DNA of 24,215 nucleotides from Euperipatoides rowelli (taxonomy: Eukaryota > Onychophora > Udeonychophora > Euonychophora > Peripatopsidae): NCBI GenBank assembly GCA_003024985.2, contig PXIH01S0002670.1; one strand, given 5' to 3'. The notes under the pieces were generated by a model. That model saw only the letters and a program-made list of their open reading frames with translations, made no database searches and was not told where the DNA came from. A program made the translations under genes and the position numbers. This document shows, piece by piece, positions 17,482 through 24,215 of the stretch; within the stretch, counting starts at the first letter, position 1; the number at the start of each line of letters is the position of its first letter.

Positions 17482-17934
17482 ATTTTAATAATGTTAATCT
17501 AAGAACCAAATTTGTAAAAGAGCTTTAGATCAACAATGCAATTAAAAAATAAACAGAATTTCTTTAAAACATTTAAAAAATATCTTGTTTAATAATCTTT
17601 TTTTTTAGCATTTTTCTTTGAAAATCATTAATTTGGAAAAAAAAAAAAAACATTGCATGGGACCACAAAATTATTTGATTGTAACTGTTATTTTCTTCAC
17701 GGATGATTTTTGTATATTTTGTGAAGACAATATTGATCTAGGAAACAGTTAAATTGTTAAAAAAATTTACTGACAATACTGGGTCGGTTGTTAATTTTAA
17801 CAAGTCCTTTTCGTACACCATTTATAATAATAATATAATGTTTTTCATAAAATTTCCCATCAAAGTTTCTAGGGATTCCTTTTCCGTTTAATGGACAAAT
17901 GATGAGAAACTCTATTCAAACTATACCATTCTAT
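17482..17934. other. AT-rich spacer
   Basis: Homopolymer-rich noncoding sequence between the hAT and piggyBac relics. It should contain the hAT 3' terminus, but none was recognised. The last part (17820-17934) may hold unrecognisable C-terminal piggyBac sequence. Confidence 0.35.
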
Positions 17935-19035
17935 CCCTCAGATCAACACCACCTATGAACTTGTATTCCGAAATTGCAGGTCTTGAGATATGACAATTTT
18001 CTTTTCTTTCCTGTCCCACCTTTGTACTTCATCTTCTGGTTCTGCACCAGCATATGTTGTCAGCATTTGTACTTCTTTTATATTCTTCCATCACAAACTG
18101 TCATGTGGTATTAGATGTTGCTATTCAACAGGATCCTTGTGACCTTTCCCATTTATGATTTCCTTGTACATTAGGGATTCTGTAAAGGCAAACAGTCCAA
18201 ATGACTAATATACCTTGAGCCTTCAGATTTTCCAGCAGAGGGATGGAAGTGAACAAGTTGTCTAAGAACAGTGTGTGATGCTTTCCATCAGATTCAAGGC
18301 ATAGTCTGATGACTGTATCACCAATTGGTCCTAGTTCACTTTTTGTGACTGTGTTGGCTCCTTCATAAAGCTCAAAGCAATGGACCTAACCATCTACACT
18401 TTCTCGAACCCAGATTTTAAAGCCCCATTTTTTTAAGCTTTCCCTTTAGGTACTGCTTCAACAAACTCTTAACTTTGAAAGGCACAAGCATCTTATCAAC
18501 ACTTGGATGTTCTCTAAGGCTGATAGCATCATGGGATGTTTTGTGCAGCATGTTGGGATAGGACATGTCTTCCAGTACCTATCTCATATAGGAACTTCTT
18601 TTTCATCTTTTTTCACAAAGTGTACAAATTGTTTTATCCTTCAAATTTGTTTACCGACATGCTGTTAGCAATCAGATTCATTTTCAGCCTTTCAATTGAT
18701 GACCAGTACATTCTAGTCTGGGGATATTTTATGGCAGTCATAATAATATTTATTCCCAAAAAGATTTTTAGTACATTCATTATTAATTTGAATGACATTT
18801 TGCTATTCTGAAATGCAAAACGATTTATTTCAATGAGAATAAACTGAAACATTTCATCTGTAAATATTTGCATAAAAAATCATATGGTTCTTCACCATCA
18901 ATGTTTATGGCATAATTTCCAAAAAAAAAGGTGAATACTGTTTGTATAGTTGTCTTTTTCTGCATACCATGTTTGGGACATGTTGTTGTGGGTGGTGGAA
19001 TGGATTGGCTTCCTGGATCTGTATTGATCTGAACT
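17935..19035 (-). pseudogene. piggyBac transposase (PGBD-like), degenerate
   Basis: On the minus strand the N-terminal part (from 18873) reads FMQIFTDEMFQFILIEINRF, later INIIMTAIKYPQTRMYW and IANSMSVNKFEG, the conserved opening of the DDE_Tnp_1_7 domain. Then follow SVDKMLVPFK (first Asp codon 18495-18497), KLKKMGL and, in shifted frame, ELGPIGDTVIRLCLESDGKH. Next are LFLDNLFTSIPLLENLKAQG (second Asp 18260-18262), VQRWDRKEKKIV, and EYKFIGGVDLRDRMV (third Asp 17942-17944). The catalytic Asp triad is thus recognisable. Several frameshifts and stops inactivate it. A basic N-terminal extension (18874-19035) is poorly defined. No TTAA-flanked terminal repeats were identified. Confidence 0.8.
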
Positions 19036-19477
19036 CAATCCTCTTGTTTTCTGCATTCTCATTGGAATATACCTGGGGATAGCATGACTTGGACCAAGTT
19101 GTGAATGTAAATCAGGCCTCTAACATATGTATTTACGTTCAAGGATCGTAACAAGAGATTGATAAAATAGTTGCTTTGTATTCAGGATCACAAATTACAA
19201 TTTAAACATTTTCGCAGACTGGCTATCACAAAATTCAGATCCTGAGAATTGTAAGAGTATTGCTAACATAATTAACGTTAGAGAAGCTTTGTCAATTAAA
19301 TGTGTTTTGAAGGCCCAAAATCTGGATGATTATTGTTAAGTCTATAAAAAATAGGATTTTGGCCAACAAATTTCCAAAAAGAGAGTTTACTCTTGATGAT
19401 AGGAATCTTATTTTAAAAAGAATAAACATTTCAGAATGTTTGTTCGTTTGTATTGAACATTAGTGCCCTAATCACTT

Positions 19478-19731
19478 GTGCAAAATGTCATTTTAAAATA
19501 TCATGATTCTTTTATTAGTGAACACCTCTCTTTGTCAAAAACCTTATGGAAAATTTGGTCCAGCTTTGTTTGGGAAGCCAGCAAAGCAATGTCCAAACCT
19601 ACATCACTTCTTGCGATAAATATCAAAAGAGAAGTTTTCTCTACAGCAAAGCTCTGTTGCAGCCCATGCACCCCGAAAGGTTCCCATTAAAAAAGCTATA
19701 CATGGATTTTCAACTATTAACGGGGAAATAA
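19478..19731 (+). pseudogene. Gypsy integrase zinc-binding domain and start of core
   Basis: The first frame gives VILKYHDSFISEHLSLSKTL, the H-x...H half of the H-H-C-C finger. After a shift near 19560 the second frame gives VQTYITSCDKYQKR, where the usual C-x2-C is C-x2-Y, then PERFPLKKLYMDFQLL. The Asp of MDF (19705-19707) is the first residue of the D-D-E triad. The finger supports integrase multimerisation on DNA ends. Loss of one zinc ligand and the frameshift mark it as dead. Confidence 0.75.
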
Positions 19732-20300
19732 AAATATTGTTTTATGAACCAATGACCTATCCAGATTCTCTATTGGAAGCCCCATAAAAAAACATAGAGC
19801 TGAAGATTATATGTTAAATGCAATCTTCAGCTCTATGTTTAAGAGATAGTAACAGATCGGGGAGCACAAATGACAACTAAAATTTTTAAATCTTTGCATA
19901 CTAAATTTAATGTATGTCACGTTCTTACTTATTTGCACCATCCCTCTTCTAATGGAACCACAGAGATTGAATTCTAAAATTATCAATGTTTTGGCAAAAA
20001 TGTGTGAGAACAAAACTGGGATAATATTTTATGTTATGTGCTGAATGCACTCAATACTGTTGTGCATAGATCTGATCTACTAATGAAATTCTATATTATA
20101 TTCTACATGGGTTCGATCCCATAGGTCCCGCATCAGACTTTAATTTAAAAAATGGAACAACCTAAATAACATTTCTGACCTAATTCAGGAATTGACTGAA
20201 AGAATAAATCTAGCATGTAAAGAAGTACATCAAGATTTACTTAAAGCTACATACCATTTTTGTACTAATAAATCAGTAAATTTTAAATTAAAATAATTTT
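19732..20300 (+). pseudogene. Gypsy integrase catalytic core
   Basis: HRAEDYMLNAIFSSMFKR (19793-19846) is followed by two stops. One frame over comes TDRGAQMTTKIFKSL and onward to LHHPSSNGTTE. The Asp codon (19855-19857) and Glu codon (19963-19965) enclose exactly 35 residues, the D-x35-E spacing of retroviral-type integrases. Later readable pieces are HGFDPIGPASDF (about 20107-20142) and ISDLIQELTERINLACKEV, matching the conserved region after the core. It would join element cDNA to target DNA. Frame changes make it non-functional. Confidence 0.75.
19790..19840. repeat. Perfect 19-bp inverted repeat (hairpin) inside integrase
   Basis: AAACATAGAGCTGAAGATT at 19790-19808 and its exact reverse complement at 19822-19840 enclose a 13-base loop. 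The arms fall in the integrase core between the first and second catalytic Asp. Confidence 0.95.
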
Positions 20301-20319
20301 TAATCGGTCAATCTAAGTA

Positions 20320-20505
20320 TTGGATCCTACCTCGTATACAGGAGCTAACCATAAATTCAAACCCATATATAAAGGACCCTATTTAATTGTATCAAAAAGC
20401 TGTTTAGTGAACTATCATGTCAGAAATGTAGCTAATTCTAAGGATTGTAAGAGTGTACATGTCGACAGATTAAAAGCTTTAGGCCTATTTACAGAACAAC
20501 TTTGA
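20320..20505 (+). pseudogene. Gypsy integrase C-terminal domain
   Basis: The frame reads KFKPIYKGPYLIVSK and, at its end, SVHVDRLKALGLF. This is the GPY/F-type module (K-x-x-x-x-Y-x-G-P-(Y/F)-x-I...V-H-x-x-R-L-K) that follows the integrase core in Ty3/gypsy pol proteins and binds DNA. The upstream part of the same protein is in other frames. The frame ends at TGA 20503-20505, a natural place for the end of pol. No chromodomain or env was recognised after it. Confidence 0.75.
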
Positions 20506-20994
20506 ATGATATGCATAGTAACATTGTATCATGTGATCATAAAAACTTTGAAAGTAAAAGATTTAATAATCCCAAATGTAATTTTAATAAATATTATAAA
20601 CAAACCATTAGCAACTACTCATATCAGCAAATCATTCAGAGTGATGGCTCAGAATGTAAGGATTTATTATTAATAATAATTATTCTAAAAATAATATTGA
20701 ACCTCTCCCCCCCGCCCAGCTCAAACATTAACAACTAATAATACCCGCTACTTCTTATGTTCTAAGAAGAAAAAAATCTTCAGTGCACTAGAAGGAGAAA
20801 AAGCAAAAAGAAAGTTTTTTTTTTATTTTGCACATATTAAAAGAAATTATAGTTTAAAAAAAGTTGAAACGTTTTAAAAGAAGAAAAATATTACAATGAA
20901 AAATATGAATGTTTAAAGAAAAGATTTAATTTTTGTTTAGAAAAAGTAAATATAAAAGTATGTAAAATAAATATTTCAATTTAACCTGCCCTTT
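20506..20994. other. AT-rich sequence after gypsy pol
   Basis: The frame 20502-20738 is Asn/Ser-rich without motifs and is probably chance or a decayed post-pol region. CCTCCCCCCCCGCCC-like C-rich sequence occurs near 20702-20718, followed by purine-rich sequence and A-rich DNA. No LTR was recognised. Confidence 0.35.
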
Positions 20995-21336
20995 TCATTC
21001 CACTGGCATTGTATCCTCCTCTGCTCCCTCCATCCTGGCCAAGCCCTCACTTGCTCCCCTGTCTGCATCCATCAACTTAAGTAAATTCTAGGGCCTACCT
21101 TGCTCTTCTTTCTTCACTGTCTCTTCTTTCTTTTTCCTGTTCTTAAGGCCGCCTCCAGTCTCTTTACTCTATCCTTCTCCTCTTGTAGTCGGACCTGTAG
21201 GTAACCTGCTGCCCAGTTCTTTAGTCCAACTTGGTCCTCCAGGGCATTAATAGTATGAGTCATAATGGCCATGTTCTAGGCCCAAATTCACTTGTTCCAA
21301 CTGTCTAATTCTTTCCTCACAGATATTGAACAATTA
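20995..21336 (-). pseudogene. Unidentified coiled-coil coding relic, GC-rich
   Basis: On the minus strand one frame reads NICEERIRQLEQVNLGLE. After a shift come MTHTINALEDQVGLKNWAAG and LQVRLQEEKDRVKRLEAAL to a TGA at 21114-21116. A third frame carries NRKKKEETVKKEEQ, a stop, then LMDADRGASEGLARMEGAEE and a stop at 20995-20997. Heptad-like Leu/Ile spacing and Glu/Arg/Lys richness suggest a coiled coil with a charged tail. GC content is clearly above its surroundings. It could be a decayed gag-like protein or a gene fragment. I do not recognise the family and propose no function. Confidence 0.45.
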
Positions 21337-22589
21337 CTGTAATTTGGCAACAGTGTCAAATAAAACTTTGAATTGTGATTGGAAATTTTTTTTTAAATGT
21401 AAACAAAAAAAAAAAAAGATATGGTATAGTTAAAAAATTTGTTTTGCGTAGCACAAAAGAGTCAAAGCTTCAATTCTTGAAATTTTCCTTTTCTTTCAAC
21501 ACCTTGAAAATAAATTGAAAGTTCCTGAAAAGGGCTAGCCTATACTTTTTTTTAACTTTTTAGTTTTTATTTAGCGAAAGTGATGTGGCTACCAAAAAAA
21601 AATAAGAGCTTACCGGTATTAAAAACTTGTGTTTTTTTTTTATTTTTGATTAAAAAAGGCATGGAGCGGACCATTATATATGAGTACCTGCAACTTTTTT
21701 TATTATAAAAAAAGCACTGAGTATAAGAATACCCTCCAAAAATAATAATAATGGCCTTTTTTTTTTTTTAACTTTTACTAGATAGTCAGTGCTGTTATAT
21801 TTAAATTCTTTTAACAAAGTAAGATGCCAGGTTAATATTTTTTTGTCATAATACATATTGTACTGAAATTAGTTACCAAGATACTGCTTTAAGATAAGAC
21901 TAGATCAACCACAATAACTCAATCAATAAAATCTGCTCGAAAAACCATAATCTTAAATATTGTATATAAATTTTGGAACTTTATAATTTTAATATTTTAT
22001 GATTTTGTCCGACTCCTATTTAAAATTTATGATGCAATTAAATTACGGACCATGCTTTCGCATCTAAGTGAGGGTTTGTCCTGAACATTTGGCATATTCT
22101 GTGCCTATGCGATCACATATTTTGAGAATTTGAAAGAGTTAGGATTCCCCCTCAAATTTGCAATAATTCATAATTGTGTTAAGGAAATGATAGTGTTACT
22201 TCTACTGGCTTCAAAGTAGGGCTATCATTTACAATTATGGATTTAGTCAGGTACCTCCTACATTGACATATGTATTCTGACACCCCACATTGTGAAAATA
22301 TACGACATATATACAGTATGTGTGTATACAGTATTTATATATAGTACATTAAAACAGCCTTTTAGGCACTACAGCTTAAAAAAATTTATTTAAAGTTATA
22401 AAATACAACATTTGTGTTTAAGAATATATTTTTAAAACTGTTTTTTTTTTGTCTACTAAAAATTTGTTTTTCTGTTTTTTTTTTAACTTTATCTACTGAT
22501 TGGGATTTTCAGATTGTTTAATCGTTACAATAATTGAAAGATTGAAATCTATCTCCAACAAGGAAAAATTGAATAAATTAATGTCAAAA
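21337..22589. other. AT-rich noncoding stretch with one structured hairpin
   Basis: No coding signal is seen; the minus-strand frame 21674-21856 is low-complexity and probably chance. A somewhat less AT-rich part (22020-22290) contains the hairpin at 22165-22243. Microsatellite-like TATACAGTATGTGTGTATACAGTAT lies near 22310-22335. Confidence 0.4.
22165..22243. repeat. Nested imperfect hairpin
   Basis: Outer arms 22165-22177 and 22231-22243 pair over 13 positions (12 Watson-Crick, one G-T). Middle arms AAATGATAG (22185-22193) and CTATCATTT (22222-22230) pair perfectly. Inner arms CTACT (22202-22206) and AGTAG (22215-22219) close an 8-base loop. There is a 7-base bulge on the left between outer and middle stems. 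Origin unknown: palindromic MITE remnant or a structured RNA. Confidence 0.75.
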
Positions 22590-23640
22590 ATCTGTCCCTC
22601 ATAAATCATCTGAGACTAAAATTTCATAAATAAGCATAACTAATGATTTTTAAATAATTTTTTAAAAATTATCTAAAAAAAAGTATCACATATTTTTGAT
22701 GATGTCAAAGATCTGCCACACATAAATCATCTGATACTAAAATTTCATAAATAACAGGCAATAATTTTAAAACATATTTTTTAAAAATAAAAANATTTCA
22801 TAAATAAGCATAACTAATGATTTTTAAATAATTTTTTAAAAATTATCTAAAAAAAAGTATCACATATTTTTGATGATGTCAAAGATCTGCCACACATAAA
22901 TCATCTGATACTAAAATTTCATAAATAACAGGCAATAATTTTAAAACATATTTTTTAAAAATAAAAAGTATCACATATTTTGATGATTTAAAGATCTACC
23001 ACACAAATCATGTGATTAAAATTTCAGAAATATAAATAACCAATGATTTTAAAATATTAAAAAAAAGTCTTTTTAAAAGTATGATGTCTGATATTATATC
23101 AGTGATGTCAAAAGTTTACTCCTCATAAATCATCCGAGACTAAAATTTCATAAACAGACATAGCCAATGATTTTAAAATAACATTTTTAAAGTTATCTTA
23201 AAAAGAATCGCATAAATTTTGATGATGTCATATTAGTGATGTAAAAGATCTGCTACTTAAAAATCATGTGACTATAATTTCATATTCAGATACACCCAAT
23301 GAATTAAATTTTTTCTCAAAAAATATAACATGTTTGATGATGCCATATCAGTTATGTCAAATGTCTGCTTCTCATAAATCATTTAAGACTGTAATTTCAC
23401 AACCAATGATTTTAAAATAACTTTATAAACTTATCTTAAAAATATCACAATTGGGTGACGTCATATCAGTGATGTCAAAGATGGAAAATTTCATATTTAG
23501 ATATAAACAATGATTTTAAAGTATTTTAAAATATTTTTTTTTCAAAAGTATGACATGATGTCCTCTGATGTTAAAGATCTTCTACTTATAAATCAGATGA
23601 TACACAAATAATTTGAAATGAAAATTTCATAGATTGAGAA
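22590..23640. repeat. Diverged tandem repeat (satellite-like), unit about 107-134 bp
   Basis: About nine diverged units share the order TGATGATGTCATATCAGTGA, TGTCAAAGATCTGC, CATAAATCATCTGA, ACTAAAATTTCATAAA and AACCAATGATTTTAAAATA. The anchor ATAAATCAT or a variant starts at 22601, 22722, 22896, 23003, 23125, 23259, 23374 and 23588; it is lost near 23485. Spacings are 121, 174 (across the N), 107, 122, 134, 115 and 214 (two units). Units are diverged at the right end. There is no coding signal. Confidence 0.85.
22621..22967. repeat. Exact 173-bp duplication flanking a single N (probable assembly artefact)
   Basis: Bases 22621-22793 and 22795-22967 are identical over all 173 positions, separated only by N at 22794. 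Neighbouring repeat units differ from each other by many substitutions, so this identity is exceptional and suggests two overlapping contig ends joined without merging. Confidence 0.85.
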
Positions 23641-24156
23641 AAGTAGGTAGAAAGGGTAGGGTTTCCAGGCAAAATATATTAATTTTTTAGGAATTAAACA
23701 ATGATTTTCTTTGTTCAAAAGAGCAAACATTAATTTGTTGTTTTATTCTGAGATTGAAATATAAAATATTCCCTCTCTCTAGTCAACATATATTAGAGAT
23801 CTAAATTAAATTTAATCTATATGAATAATACTTATTAGTACAATTTTTATTTCATATTAATTCATTATTCAATTTATTTGAAGTACAAGCATTTTAAAAA
23901 AAATAAAATAAAAAAGGATTACATACTGTAATTATCAAGTCTACTTATATGAAAAGATGTGAATGATATAATCCAAAACCACAAAATAAAAATTTTCAGG
24001 AGGGTGATTTGAAAGTTTAGGAAAAAAAACTATAAACCATGTTAATGATTTTTTAATTTTTCAAAATGCTCTGCCATCTTTGGACAGAATCTTCAAATAT
24101 TTTGATATGAGCTCCCCCAGGTGAAAAATAAGTAAACTAATTCAAAATATTTTTCC
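23641..24156. other. AT-rich noncoding sequence
   Basis: No gene, RNA or clear repeat recognised. It follows the decayed end of the tandem repeat. Confidence 0.4.
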
Positions 24157-24215
24157 TTAACCCCTTAACCTCTGATGACCGATATTTCGGTTATAATGGT
24201 ATGTGACACTTTGTC
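24157..24215. mobile_element. Possible piggyBac-type MITE terminus at the window edge
   Basis: TTAA (24157-24160) is followed by CCCCTTAACCTCTGATGACC and a small inverted pair ACCGA/TCGGT (24178-24182 and 24187-24191). piggyBac-like elements insert at TTAA and begin with CCC/CCY, and many of their MITEs carry such a short hairpin just inside the end. Only the left end is in the window, so the call cannot be confirmed here. Confidence 0.35.

Larger units (their letters stand above)
19195..20505 (+). mobile_element. Ty3/gypsy pol fragment: end of RNase H and integrase
   Basis: It starts with NIFADWLSQN, the usual end of the RNase H region, followed by the spacer, integrase zinc-binding domain, catalytic core and C-terminal domain, ending at TGA 20503-20505. 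No gag, protease or RT sequence lies upstream, where the piggyBac relic sits. No LTRs were found. A purine-rich tract near 20789-20813 could be a polypurine tract but lacks an adjoining LTR. Confidence 0.8.

Noticed and set aside
20108-20118. GGTTCGATCCC resembles a tRNA/SINE polymerase III B box
   Set aside because: It lies in the gypsy integrase and encodes the expected HGFDPIGP block; no A box or cloverleaf fits around it.
20789-20813. Purine-rich tract as a gypsy polypurine tract
   Set aside because: No LTR start or LTR pair adjoins it, and purine-rich runs are frequent nearby.
22590-23640. Spaced repeats considered as a CRISPR array
   Set aside because: Repeats are long, diverged and unevenly spaced without unique spacers, and the window is eukaryotic.

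Overview
This is an AT-rich, repeat-dominated stretch of an invertebrate nuclear genome. It contains no intact gene. Every coding signal is a decayed transposable-element fragment, broken by stops and frameshifts. The mix is L1/Tx1-like and CR1/Jockey-like LINEs, a Ty3/gypsy integrase, a piggyBac transposase, two hAT relics and two copies of an unnamed multicopy family that I associate from memory with arthropod genomes. That mix, with scattered Ns and one 162-base gap, points to a draft arthropod assembly. The species cannot be named from the sequence.

Layout. 1-249: C-terminal end of the unnamed family (copy 1, + strand). 445-2043: LINE D (endonuclease, linker, RT fragment with an L1/Tx1-like motif). 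2079-3349: nearly complete copy 2 of the unnamed family. 3350-5260: AT-rich noncoding DNA with many TACAGTA/TACTGTA words. 5262-7884: LINE E with a degraded 2A-like motif, ORF1 coiled coil, ORF1 C-terminal domain, endonuclease and linker, split by a non-LINE insert at 7383-7690. 8219-8772 (- strand): hAT transposase C-terminus. 8773-11330: noncoding, with a GC-rich stem-loop at 9081-9118 and a CCAAT/TATA pair near 10911-10949.

11487-13910: LINE A (CCHC zinc-knuckle ORF1, endonuclease, start of RT, assembly gap, 3' end with an (ATA)n tail). 13936-15304 and 15350-16399: LINEs B and C, two partial copies of one family in the same orientation. C is cut at 16400 by an internally deleted hAT element with a BED-finger exon and a dimerisation-domain C-terminus. 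17935-19035 (- strand): piggyBac transposase with three recognisable catalytic Asp codons. 19195-20505: Ty3/gypsy integrase region with D-35-E spacing, containing a perfect 19-bp inverted repeat. 20995-21336 (- strand): GC-rich coiled-coil coding relic, unidentified. 22165-22243: nested hairpin. 22590-23640: diverged tandem repeat of about 120 bp, including an exact 173-bp duplication around one N that looks like an assembly artefact. 24157-24215: possible piggyBac-type terminus at the right edge.

The window reads as a layered graveyard of insertions. No host pathway or operon-like unit is visible. The points most worth following are the unnamed family with its shared in-frame stop, the 2A-like motif of LINE E, the perfect hairpin in the integrase, the GC-rich coiled-coil relic and the tandem repeat.
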